A stretch of 64,000 nucleotides of DNA, from NCBI GenBank assembly GCA_965224815.1, contig CBDDAF010000003.1:2294001-2358000 (forward strand), read 5' to 3'. Within the stretch, counting starts at the first letter, position 1; every line of letters begins with the position of its first letter. Position numbers and translations under genes: made by a program. A model generated the notes under the pieces. The model saw nothing but the letters and a program-made list of their open reading frames with translations, did not search any database and was not told where the DNA came from. Positions 16,328 to 24,941 of the stretch are shown here, piece by piece. The stretch is from CAYPEL01 sp036479985. GTDB lineage: Bacteria > Pseudomonadota > Gammaproteobacteria > DSM-19610.

Positions 16328-17410
16328 GTGCATCTAGTCGTCGTTATAACGCCACATGGTTATGGCCATGCAGCGCAAGTCGCTCCAGTGCTCAATGCGC
16401 TGCAACTTCAGATCGATGCTTTGCAGTTGACGATTCTGTCTACTTTGCCAGAAGAATTTTTGCGCTCGCGTATTGATGGAGCATTTAATTATATCCATCA
16501 CGCTGCTGATTTTGGCCTGAAAATGAAGTCCTCTTTAGAGATTGATCTGGTTTTCAGCGCTGAAACCTATAAAGTCCTGCATGCCAACTGGAATAGTAAC
16601 GTTAATGCGGAGTACGAAATTTTAGCGTGCCTGGAGCCGGATTTTATCCTTGCGGATGTGCCATACGTGACACTGGCCGCTGCATCGAAGTTGAGTGTCC
16701 CCGTATTTGCCATGTGTTCGTTAAATTGGGCTGATATCTATCGGCATTATTTCTCAACACGACCAGAAGCAGCAGGAATTCTTGATGAGATGACGGAGGC
16801 GTACCAACAAGCTGACATTTTTTATTGTCCAGAGCCTGCTATGCCCATGTCATGGTTGAACAACCGTTATCAAGTTGGTCCGATTGCAAGTAAGGGTTTG
16901 AACAAACGAGAGGCAATACTGCGCAGTTTGAAATCGCCCGATAAGCAACGACTGGTTGTTGTTGCGCCAGGAGGTGTTTCAACACGATTGCCTATGAAAA
17001 ATTGGCCGCGCAGTGCAGGCGTGTCATGGTTGGTTAAGGATGCGACAGATTGTAAGCACCCGGATATTTATGAGATTACTGATGTAGGTCTAAACTTTAC
17101 TGACTTATTGGCATCGGTGGATTTGGTGCTTGGTAAATGTGGTTACGGTACAGTTGCCGAGTGTGTAGTAAATGGCACGCCGTTACTCTATATTCCGCGA
17201 CCTGACTGGCCAGAAGAGGCTTGTTTGCTTGACTGGATGGAGCAACATAACGGCTGTCTTCCGATTGATAAGAATAAGCTTGTGAATGGAGATATGCTAG
17301 ATGAAATTGAGGCATGTGCACAACTTGAAGTTGATACGGTCAATGCAACGGGCGCGCTTGAAATTGCAAAAGGGATTTGTTCGCGGTTGGGCATAACAAG
17401 TACAAAATGA
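16328..17410 (+). CDS. Glycosyltransferase, GT-B fold (MurG/UGT-like)
   Basis: 360-residue protein with a GT-B architecture. The N-terminal ITPHGYGHAAQVAPVLNAL resembles the acceptor-domain start of MurG-like enzymes and the glycosyltransferase-like half of plant arabinokinases. In the C-terminal half, LLASVDLVLGKCGYGTVAECVVNGTPLLYIPRPDWPEE is the usual nucleotide-sugar donor region. Donor and acceptor are unknown. The start is GTG 16328, twelve bases after lipA, with no strong ribosome site. The VanZ-like gene follows after 16 bases, so they may act together at the envelope. Confidence 0.72.
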   Translation: MHLVVVITPHGYGHAAQVAPVLNALQLQIDALQLTILSTLPEEFLRSRIDGAFNYIHHAADFGLKMKSSLEIDLVFSAETYKVLHANWNSNVNAEYEILACLEPDFILADVPYVTLAAASKLSVPVFAMCSLNWADIYRHYFSTRPEAAGILDEMTEAYQQADIFYCPEPAMPMSWLNNRYQVGPIASKGLNKREAILRSLKSPDKQRLVVVAPGGVSTRLPMKNWPRSAGVSWLVKDATDCKHPDIYEITDVGLNFTDLLASVDLVLGKCGYGTVAECVVNGTPLLYIPRPDWPEEACLLDWMEQHNGCLPIDKNKLVNGDMLDEIEACAQLEVDTVNATGALEIAKGICSRLGITSTK

Positions 17411-17426
17411 GAATGTTGATCGGCAA

Positions 17427-18353
17427 ATGAATAGTAGAGAAGTAAAACAAAAACGATGGTTGTATGTAGTTTTTATACTGTTGTTGTTTGCGGCGTTATA
17501 TCCAACCCAAATATTATCCGGTGTTTTAGCTGGCAGGGTGCAGGATAGTGGTCATATTATTCTGGGTGCAGTAGCTGCGTTACTATTTTCTGGTATTGGC
17601 CGGATACAAAAAAGTAAACATGATCTACTCTGGGCCTGGGTTATTACTGTAATTTTCCTGCTGATAATTGAGATCGGTCAGATGCAGTTAAATCGAGATG
17701 CTTCCTGGATCGATTTGTTGGTGGGTGCTAGCGGAGCAGCCGCTATATTGATCATTATTAATTCTGTTAAACAGTCGAGTTCTTTTTGGCGATGGTGTTA
17801 CAGGCTTTCCGGTATAATGATTTTATTGCTTGCTTTATCGCCACTGCTATTCACCTCGACTGCCTATGTCATAAGAAATATTAAATTCCCTGTGCTGGCT
17901 GATTTTTCGTCGATAACGGACAACGAGTTTCTTCATACGCGTAGTGGGGAGCTCATACAACAACAAGGTGTTGTCATAAATGATGAGAAATTTCTTGCCA
18001 GGCTTTGTCTAAATCCTGGAGATTGGCCAGGTATTTCGATTGATGAGGTTGTGCCTGACTGGAGCAGTTATGGAAAATTGAGCATGGTGTTGTTTTCGGA
18101 TATGGCAATCCCAGTGGATTTGGTTTTACGTGTACATGATAGGCAGCATAATCATCAATTAGATGACCGTTATAATTTCAAGTTTAGTTTACTACCGGGT
18201 TTCAAAAGAATTGAGATTGCGCTAGATGATATAAAATATGCGCCTGTCGGACGCGACATGGACATGCATTCAATTCAAGGTATTGTGTTGTTTTCAGCCA
18301 CACTTGACGAGTCAATATGTGTGAATTTGGGATCGATGCAATTGTTGCCATGA
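17427..18353 (+). CDS. VanZ-like membrane protein with extracytoplasmic domain
   Basis: 308 residues. The N-terminal half has four hydrophobic segments, with the VanZ-type features DSGHIILGAVAALLF, LIIEIGQMQLNRDASWIDLLVGASGA, followed by a further segment near residue 130. The C-terminal half (about 155-308) looks like a soluble beta-rich, carbohydrate-binding-like domain (VVPDWSSYGKLSMVLFS, LDDRYNFKFSLLPGFKRIEIALDDI). It lies downstream of a glycosyltransferase, which suggests an envelope or glycan role. The family function is unknown. Confidence 0.7.
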   Translation: MNSREVKQKRWLYVVFILLLFAALYPTQILSGVLAGRVQDSGHIILGAVAALLFSGIGRIQKSKHDLLWAWVITVIFLLIIEIGQMQLNRDASWIDLLVGASGAAAILIIINSVKQSSSFWRWCYRLSGIMILLLALSPLLFTSTAYVIRNIKFPVLADFSSITDNEFLHTRSGELIQQQGVVINDEKFLARLCLNPGDWPGISIDEVVPDWSSYGKLSMVLFSDMAIPVDLVLRVHDRQHNHQLDDRYNFKFSLLPGFKRIEIALDDIKYAPVGRDMDMHSIQGIVLFSATLDESICVNLGSMQLLP

Positions 18354-18395
18354 ATGGTGTCCCTTAGATTTCTGCCAACCGATTGGTTTTAGAAT

Positions 18396-18812
18396 ATGAA
18401 AGATGGATCAATGTTAGAAGCAGCAGGTAATCTGACCGTTGTTGTCAACGGTGACTCGGTGCTTGAATATGATCGAGGCAAAGAATTGCCGATACATCAA
18501 CAGTCTTATCTGAATAGAATGGACACACAAATGGATGCAGGTGTAATGCTAGGTGGTCAATATTTTCAGGCACCAGATCAGCTACAGCGCGCCCAGTTTG
18601 TTGCTGTGAATTTGGTAGAAGCCTTGCAGCAGGATAATGAACCGTTAACAGCCGCCTCTTGTGCCTACTTGGCAGCCCGCATACCGGAGCTGAAACAAAT
18701 TAAGGCAGAACTTAACGATGAGGGTATGCAGGTTGACCTGGTGTTTGACAGTGCTTATAGCAAGGAAGTGCGTGTCGAACTGGGTATGCCTTCATCGAGT
18801 AGGAAGCATTAA
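18396..18812 (+). CDS. Conserved hypothetical protein
   Basis: 138-residue soluble protein, not recognised as a named family. It begins MKDGSMLEAAGNLTVVVNGDSVLEYDR and has an alanine/leucine-rich helical middle (QRAQFVAVNLVEALQQD, AASCAYLAARIPELKQIKAEL). There is no signal peptide or membrane segment. ATG 18411 (MLEAAG...) is a possible later start. It is co-directional with and only five bases before the YcgL gene, so the two are probably co-transcribed. Confidence 0.6.
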   Translation: MKDGSMLEAAGNLTVVVNGDSVLEYDRGKELPIHQQSYLNRMDTQMDAGVMLGGQYFQAPDQLQRAQFVAVNLVEALQQDNEPLTAASCAYLAARIPELKQIKAELNDEGMQVDLVFDSAYSKEVRVELGMPSSSRKH

Positions 18813-18817
18813 TTAAT

Positions 18818-19084
18818 ATGACGCAGGGGCCAATTCACTGTTCGGTTTACAAGTGTAACCGTAAGTCCAATTATTTTTTGTATGTTGAGCATGCGGAAGA
18901 ATTTACGAGAGTACCTGAAAGTTTGTTAGCAATGCTGGGTGAGTTGCAACATGTTATCGATGTGCAATTAGATGATCAGCGAAAATTGGCGCAGGCAGAC
19001 GTACAACTGGTTATGCAACAAATTCATGAGACAGGGTATTATCTGCAGATGCCGTTAGATAGTAAAAGTAAATGGCAACAATAA
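18818..19084 (+). CDS. YcgL domain protein
   Basis: 88-residue protein with the YcgL features CSVYKCNRKSNYFLYVEHAEEFTRVPESLL and a C-terminal GYYLQMP. YcgL is a small gammaproteobacterial fold with no established biochemical role. It ends three bases before the 3' end of the convergent MlaC-like gene. Confidence 0.85.
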   Translation: MTQGPIHCSVYKCNRKSNYFLYVEHAEEFTRVPESLLAMLGELQHVIDVQLDDQRKLAQADVQLVMQQIHETGYYLQMPLDSKSKWQQ

Positions 19085-19087
19085 CGG

Positions 19088-19810
19088 TTATTGCGTAGCG
19101 TTGGATAATGCCTTGGTGGTGTCACCAGGAAATTCAATGGTACCTTTTTTATTCTGTTCAGATAATCGGTTTAGCAATCCGCTGAGTCCCGTGCGTTGAA
19201 TTTCATCATTGAAACTGGTGCGATAAGTAATGGCCAGGCTAATTCCACCGACCCGAATATCATAAATTTTCCAGGCGCTATCGCTCAGGTATAGCATGTA
19301 CTGCACATCAATTGTCTTGCCGTTCTGTAGTTTGATCGCAGCACGGACAGTAGATTTTTTATCGCCATCCTTGAAGCGTGAGGGTAAGTAAGTAATCTGA
19401 TCACCTGAAGCCAGGATCTGGTCAGCGTAGGTTCGCATCGCCGTTACATAGGATCGAACCAGCATCTGACGGACTTCATCAACCAATTGTTTTTTCTGGG
19501 CTTCGTCTGCAGTTCGCCAGTGCTTGCCAATGACCAGCCGGGTGATGCGAGGAAAATCCAGGTAGGGAATAACCAGCTCATTACTAAGATCGTAGGCGAG
19601 CTTTTCATTTTCCTTAATTTCGTCAATCCTGTTCCGTAGCTCGATTAACAGCTTTTTGGTATTACCCGCTATCAATGTTTGTGGATCCTCTTTTCCATTG
19701 GGGCTGGATTGTACGGCTGAGGTCCATATGGCAGTGCCCAGAAAGCATAAAACGGTCAGAATAAGAAGATAGTTGTTTTGTAGTTTTGGTTTATTCATAT
19801 TATTAATCAA
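19088..19810 (-). CDS. MlaC/Ttg2D-family periplasmic phospholipid-binding protein
   Basis: 240-residue protein with a signal sequence (hydrophobic LLILTVLCFLGTAIW, residues 15-29) and the MlaC fold: VIPYLDFPRITRLVIGKHWRTADEAQKKQLVDEVRQMLVRSYVTAM, then VQYMLYLSDSAWKIYDIRVGGISL and YRTSFNDEI. MlaC shuttles phospholipids between outer- and inner-membrane Mla complexes. Here it is away from mlaFEDB, so it may be a paralogue with a different substrate. ATG 19798 (MNKPKL) is an alternative start. Confidence 0.8.
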   Translation of the reverse strand: MINNMNKPKLQNNYLLILTVLCFLGTAIWTSAVQSSPNGKEDPQTLIAGNTKKLLIELRNRIDEIKENEKLAYDLSNELVIPYLDFPRITRLVIGKHWRTADEAQKKQLVDEVRQMLVRSYVTAMRTYADQILASGDQITYLPSRFKDGDKKSTVRAAIKLQNGKTIDVQYMLYLSDSAWKIYDIRVGGISLAITYRTSFNDEIQRTGLSGLLNRLSEQNKKGTIEFPGDTTKALSNATQ

Positions 19811-19912
19811 TGAGATGCAAGTGTGCGTGATCCCAGGCTCCAGTTTATTACCTATAAACTGACCGGATAACAGGATTTTCGTTCAGTCTATATAAGATAA
19901 CACATTGCCAGG

Positions 19913-20827
19913 TTATTTTTGGGTAGCACCCAGATGTTGTTGTCCTCTGGTTTTAGCCAGGATGATTTGCCGTTGGCGTTCCTGTGCCGATTGGCGCTTT
20001 TCTTCCGTTTGGGTGTCGTAGCAGTAAGGGCAGCAGACACCCTCAATATAGTGTTCAGACTGTTGGTCAGTTTCAGTTATTGGGTGGCGGCAGCCGTGAC
20101 ACAGATCGTACTGTCCTGGTTGCAGTTGGTGATCCACGCTAACCCGGTCGTCAAATACAAAGCATTCACCTTGCCAGAGGCTGTCCTCTTCCGCTGTATT
20201 TTCAAGATATTTGAGAATGCCTCCCTGCAAGTGGTATACCGCCTCATAACCCTGCTTCAACAGATAGGACGTAGCTTTTTCGCAGCGGATTCCGCCGGTA
20301 CAAAACATAGCGATTTTTTTATGTTTTGAGGGATCTAGATTATTTTTTACGAAGCCAGGAAAGTCTCTGAAACTTTCAGTTCCGGGATTGACGGCATTTT
20401 TAAAAGTGCCAATAGCAACTTCATAATCGTTTCGCGCATCGACCAATAATACGTCTGGGTCATCAATCAGTTCATTCCACTGTTCGGGGTCAACATAGGT
20501 ACCGACTTCTTGATTGGGGTTAATGTCTGCCACGCCCAGTGTAACGATTTCTTTTTTAAGCCTGACTTTCATGCGCAGGAATGGATGCTCGCTAGCCCAT
20601 GATTCTTTGTGTTGCAAGTGACACAGGCGCGGATCACTACGCAGCCATGCTAGTACTTTTTCAACACTATGCTTGTGGCCTGCAATAGTGCCGTTAATGC
20701 CTTCGTTAGCGAGCAGAATGGTGCCCTTGATATTTTCGTTCTGGCACTGCGAAAGCAGATCAGTCTGAAGCTCGGCGGTATTGTCCAGCGGAGTAAAATG
20801 ATAAAAAGCGGCAACCAAATTTTTCAT
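19913..20827 (-). CDS. trhO: tRNA uridine(34) hydroxylase, rhodanese domain
   Basis: Oxygen-dependent formation of 5-hydroxyuridine at tRNA position 34. The 304-residue product has the N-terminal acylphosphatase-like region (GTILLANEGINGTIAG), a rhodanese domain with the catalytic Cys in MFCTGGIRCEKATSYLL, and a C-terminal zinc-binding tail with CHGCRHP and CCPYC. It is the YceA family of E. coli. It is a single gene, preceded by a MITE/REP element. Confidence 0.92.
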   Translation of the reverse strand: MKNLVAAFYHFTPLDNTAELQTDLLSQCQNENIKGTILLANEGINGTIAGHKHSVEKVLAWLRSDPRLCHLQHKESWASEHPFLRMKVRLKKEIVTLGVADINPNQEVGTYVDPEQWNELIDDPDVLLVDARNDYEVAIGTFKNAVNPGTESFRDFPGFVKNNLDPSKHKKIAMFCTGGIRCEKATSYLLKQGYEAVYHLQGGILKYLENTAEEDSLWQGECFVFDDRVSVDHQLQPGQYDLCHGCRHPITETDQQSEHYIEGVCCPYCYDTQTEEKRQSAQERQRQIILAKTRGQQHLGATQK

Positions 20828-20838
20828 AATTTAAACCC

Positions 20839-20981
20839 AGGGAACCCCTGATTAATTAGCGAGAATCTGTAGGAGCGGCTTTAGCCGCGATAGGGCTGCG
20901 GTGTCCATCGCGGCTAAAGCCGCTCCTACAGCATTTTCACAGCTCACTATGAGAAGATGCACGAATCAATCACAGCTTCCT
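20839..20981. mobile_element. MITE/REP element copy 2 (complete)
   Basis: 143 bases. Imperfect terminal inverted repeats are AGGGAACCCCTGATTAAT (20839-20856) and its counterpart ATCAATCACAGCTTCCT (20965-20981). The REP palindrome is at 20868-20930. It lies between trhO and xthA, and its right end touches the xthA stop codon. No target duplication is evident. Confidence 0.8.
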
Positions 20982-21796
20982 CAAATGTCAAACTGTGCCC
21001 AGATCGGGCAATGATCAGAAGGCTTTTCCATGCTGCGAATATCGTACAAAATACCGCTGCCCGTACATTGCTCTGCCAATGAAGCAGTAGCCAGAATCAG
21101 GTCTATGCGCAGGCCGCGTTTAGGATCGCGCTCAAAGGCCCGGCTGCGGTAATCAAACCAGCTAAACTCATCATTGCTATCGGTGTGATGCAATCGATAG
21201 GTATCTATCAAGCCCCAGTCGAACAACTTTTGCAGCCACTCGCGTTCTTCGGGAAGAAAACTGCATTTACCGGTTTTTAACCAGCGTTTTGCATTATCAA
21301 GACCAATACCAATATCGATATCTTGCGGTGCGATATTCACATCGCCCATAACAATTAACGGTTGATCCGGGCTGTATTGGGTTTCCAGCAGGTCGATCAG
21401 GTCAGCATAAAATTTTTGTTTAGCCGGAAACTTTGTGACATGGTCACGGCTTTCACCCTGCGGGAAATAGCCATTGATGACAGTCAGGTCTTCTCCGTTA
21501 GGTAAATGATAGACGCCGGTTATCAGCCGTCGCTGTGCCTCATCAGTATCACTCTCATAACCCTTGATGACTTTTGCTGGTTGTTGGCGTGATAGCAGGG
21601 CTACGCCGTAATGGCCTTTCTGGCCATGAAAGTCAGGATGTAGTCCCAATTCATCAATCATCGGAATCGGGAAATCTGGATCCTGAACCTTGGATTCCTG
21701 GATGCCAATAATATCCGGTTGATACTGGTCAACCAGTGCATGCAACTGGTGAGGACGGGCACGTATGCCGTTGGTATTGAATGAGACGATTTTCAT
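20981..21796 (-). CDS. xthA: Exodeoxyribonuclease III
   Basis: AP endonuclease and 3'-exonuclease of base-excision repair. The 271-residue product begins MKIVSFNTNGIRARPHQL and has the active-site elements IIGIQESKV (metal-binding Glu), INGYFPQGESRD, MGDVNIAPQDIDIG and SDHCPIWAQF (catalytic His). I start at ATG 21796; the upstream in-frame start at 21871 adds 25 unconserved residues. The stop codon abuts the right end of a MITE/REP element. Confidence 0.94.
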   Translation of the reverse strand: MKIVSFNTNGIRARPHQLHALVDQYQPDIIGIQESKVQDPDFPIPMIDELGLHPDFHGQKGHYGVALLSRQQPAKVIKGYESDTDEAQRRLITGVYHLPNGEDLTVINGYFPQGESRDHVTKFPAKQKFYADLIDLLETQYSPDQPLIVMGDVNIAPQDIDIGIGLDNAKRWLKTGKCSFLPEEREWLQKLFDWGLIDTYRLHHTDSNDEFSWFDYRSRAFERDPKRGLRIDLILATASLAEQCTGSGILYDIRSMEKPSDHCPIWAQFDI

Positions 21797-21962
21797 GGTG
21801 GTTTGTACTAAATAGTTGCCGTGCATTTTAGGTGTTGTTAAGGCATACAGCAATACGGTGGCCTGGCACACTTATTTCACCTATGCATGTTGGGTAATTA
21901 TAATTTATCTGCCAACAACATGGCATAGCGATAGCTGCAGACGGTAGAATGGCAGGTAATCT

Positions 21963-24941
21963 ATGGTTCAGGAAAATGCTATGAGTTCAGTTATTGCCGA
22001 TCAAGGGGTGTCTGCTGTTGCCCCAGCAAAAGTTCACCCGGCCTTCGAATGGGTGCGCAGTGAAACTATCGCTTCACTCAAGCTGACGGTCGAGGAATAC
22101 CGACATCGTGGAACGGGTGCAGCTCACTACCATCTGGCTGCCGATAATCCGGAGAATGTTTTTCTGGTCGCGTTGCGCACCGTACCCATGGATTCTACCG
22201 GCGTTGCGCATATGCTGGAGCATACTGTGCTCTGTGGCAGTGAACGTTATCCGGTGCGGGATCCATTTTTTATGATGATCCGCCGTTCGTTGAATACCTT
22301 TATGAACGCATTTACATCAAGTGACTGGACCGCCTACCCATTCGCCAGCCAAAACCGCAAGGACTTTAACAACCTGCTCGATGTATATCTGGATGCGGTA
22401 TTTTTCTCGCGCCTGCACGAGCTCGATTTTGCCCAGGAAGGTCACCGTATTGAATTTTCAAATTCTGATGATCCTTCCAGCGAGCTGGTTTTCAAAGGTG
22501 TTGTGTTTAATGAAATGAAAGGTGCAATGAGCCCGCCAGTCAGTGTGTTGTGGCAAACGCTGACCAAACATTTGTTTCCAGCAACCACCTATCACTATAA
22601 CAGTGGTGGCGATCCAGAATGTATTCCGGATTTAACCTACCAGGGTCTGAAAGATTTTTACAAAACCCATTATCATCCGTCTAATGCTGTCTTCATGACT
22701 TACGGCGATATCCCGGCGCATGAACATCAGGAGCGCTTCGAAGAGCAGGTATTAAAGCGTTTTGAGCGGCTGGATATTCATATTGCTGTGCCCGATGAGC
22801 AGCGTTATCACTCACCGGTCATTATCCAGGAAAGCTATGCACTCGATCCGACTGAACCGGTAGAAGATAAGACACATATTGTTTTAGGTTGGTTACTGGG
22901 TCGCAGCACTGAATTGCTGGGGCAGTTGGAAGCACATTTGCTGGATGGTGTGTTACTCGATGACAGCGCTTCTCCTTTGCGGCGCGCGCTGGAAACCTCT
23001 GACCTGGGAAGTGCGCCATCCCCTTTGTGCGGTCTTGAATCATCCAACCGGGAAATGAGTTTTATGTGTGGCCTGGAAGGCAGCCGACCGGAACGTGCCG
23101 AAGCGGTTCAGGAGCTGGTCATGTCGGTTCTGCAGGATGTGGCAGAGAACGGTGTTCCGTTGGAGCGCTTACAGGCGGTGTTACACCAGCTTGAACTGGG
23201 ACAGCGTGAAGTGTCAGGTGATGGTTATCCGTATGGTTTGCATTTGATTCTGGAAGGCTTGTCTGCAGCGACACATCACGGTGATCCGGTCGCCTTGATG
23301 AATATTGATCCCGTACTGGAGACATTGCGCAAGAATATTGAAGACCCGGATTATATTAAACGACTGGTGACTGAGCGGTTACTCAGTAATCAGCATCGGA
23401 TACGCCTGACACTGGTTCCGGATACCGGGCTGGCTGAGCGGCGTGACCAGGCTGAAGCCATGCGTCTGTCGACTATCAAAAGTACACTGTCCGATGCGCA
23501 ACAGCAGGCAGTGATCAAGCTGGCGGCTGATCTTGAAGCGCGGCAACAACAGGACGATGATCCGGAGATTCTCCCCAAAGTCAGTCTGGACGATGTGCCA
23601 GCAGAAATGCATATTGCCCAGGGAGCTACAACTGATAGCGATAAGTTGAAGATCTCAGTGTACGACCAGGGCACGAATGGCCTGGTGTACGAACAGATTG
23701 TTATTGAATTGCCGCAGTTGGAAGATGATTTACTGGAAGTCTTGCCTTATTACACGCGCTGCCTGCCACAGTTGGGCAGTGGTGGGCGTGATTATCTGCA
23801 GACTCAAGCTTTGCAATCCAGTGTTACCGGGGGGCTGTCTCTGAGCAGTTCAATACGCAGCCGTATGGATGACGTTCAGTCGCTGAGCGGTCATCTGGTG
23901 TTTTCCAGCAAAGCATTGGTGCGGAACTATCAGGCTATGTCCAATCTGTTGCGTGAAACACTAGAGCAGCCAAGGTTTGACGAACTGGAACGTATTCGTG
24001 AACTTATTGCGCAACAACGCGCCCGCAGTGAACAAAGTGTTACTGGCAATGGACATGGGCTGGCAATGACTGCGGCATCAAGTGGTCTGAGTGCCGGTGC
24101 AGCCCTGCAGCATCGTTTAGGCGGGCTGGCAGGAATTAAATATTTGAAGTCGCTTGATGATGAGTTGGCGCAAACTTCAGCCATTGAAAAACTGGCGGAA
24201 AAATTCCAGCGTATTCATAAACAGGTGTTGTCGGCACCCCGGCAGTTCTTGTTGGTCGGTGAAGAAGAGTATCGGCAGAATCATTTGAATGAACTGGTTA
24301 GCCTTTGGAAGGATGTGACACAACCGGGTAAGGTGAGTGCATTTTCCGTAGAGCCTGTTCAGAAAACAGTTAAACAATGTTGGATAACCAATACCCAGGT
24401 TAATTTCTGTGCCCGGGCTTATCCCACCGTTCCAGTCGAGCATCCCGATGCAGCTGTGTTGTCTGTGCTCGCCGGTTTTATGCGGAATGGCTTTTTGCAC
24501 AGGGTGATACGTGAGCAGGGCGGTGCTTACGGTGGTGGTGCCAGTCATGATGCAGATAATGCAGCATTCCGGTTCTATTCCTATCGCGATCCGCGTTTGT
24601 CTGAAACCCTGGATGATTTCGATAAATCCGTGCAGTGGTTACTAGAGAGTAAGCACGAACACCGTCAGGTTGAAGAAGCGATACTGGGTGTTGTTGGTGC
24701 AATTGATAAACCCGGTTCTCCCGCTGGAGAAGCAAAAGACGCTTTTTATAGTGACTTATATGGCCGCACACCCGAAAAGCGTCGACAATTTCGGCAACGC
24801 GTGCTTGCAGTCACTATGGATGATTTAAAACGTGTGGGTGAAACCTATCTGCAATCGGAGAACGCCAGTACCGCAGTAGTAACTAATGGTGCCAAGCAGG
24901 AAATCTGTGAACAATTAGGTTTGGAAATTTGTCAGTTATAA
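21963..24941 (+). CDS. M16C metalloprotease (presequence-protease-like)
   Basis: 992-residue insulinase-family peptidase similar to PreP/Cym1. The inverted zinc motif HMLEH (His83-His87) with the flanking SERYPVRDPFFMMIRRSLNTFMNAFTSSDWTAYPFAS is clear, and four M16 repeats spread over the length, including the arginine/tyrosine-containing GGAYGGGASHDADNAAFRFYSYRDPR near residue 850. No signal peptide is seen, so cytoplasmic peptide degradation is likely. ATG 21981, with AGGA upstream, is a possible start. It is convergent with the next gene: the two stop codons are adjacent in TTATAA. Confidence 0.9.
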   Translation: MVQENAMSSVIADQGVSAVAPAKVHPAFEWVRSETIASLKLTVEEYRHRGTGAAHYHLAADNPENVFLVALRTVPMDSTGVAHMLEHTVLCGSERYPVRDPFFMMIRRSLNTFMNAFTSSDWTAYPFASQNRKDFNNLLDVYLDAVFFSRLHELDFAQEGHRIEFSNSDDPSSELVFKGVVFNEMKGAMSPPVSVLWQTLTKHLFPATTYHYNSGGDPECIPDLTYQGLKDFYKTHYHPSNAVFMTYGDIPAHEHQERFEEQVLKRFERLDIHIAVPDEQRYHSPVIIQESYALDPTEPVEDKTHIVLGWLLGRSTELLGQLEAHLLDGVLLDDSASPLRRALETSDLGSAPSPLCGLESSNREMSFMCGLEGSRPERAEAVQELVMSVLQDVAENGVPLERLQAVLHQLELGQREVSGDGYPYGLHLILEGLSAATHHGDPVALMNIDPVLETLRKNIEDPDYIKRLVTERLLSNQHRIRLTLVPDTGLAERRDQAEAMRLSTIKSTLSDAQQQAVIKLAADLEARQQQDDDPEILPKVSLDDVPAEMHIAQGATTDSDKLKISVYDQGTNGLVYEQIVIELPQLEDDLLEVLPYYTRCLPQLGSGGRDYLQTQALQSSVTGGLSLSSSIRSRMDDVQSLSGHLVFSSKALVRNYQAMSNLLRETLEQPRFDELERIRELIAQQRARSEQSVTGNGHGLAMTAASSGLSAGAALQHRLGGLAGIKYLKSLDDELAQTSAIEKLAEKFQRIHKQVLSAPRQFLLVGEEEYRQNHLNELVSLWKDVTQPGKVSAFSVEPVQKTVKQCWITNTQVNFCARAYPTVPVEHPDAAVLSVLAGFMRNGFLHRVIREQGGAYGGGASHDADNAAFRFYSYRDPRLSETLDDFDKSVQWLLESKHEHRQVEEAILGVVGAIDKPGSPAGEAKDAFYSDLYGRTPEKRRQFRQRVLAVTMDDLKRVGETYLQSENASTAVVTNGAKQEICEQLGLEICQL

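Noticed and set aside
22822..23325. Several minus-strand ORFs inside the M16C gene and similar antisense ORFs elsewhere
   Set aside because: No ribosome sites or recognisable protein families; they mirror the codon pattern of the real gene.
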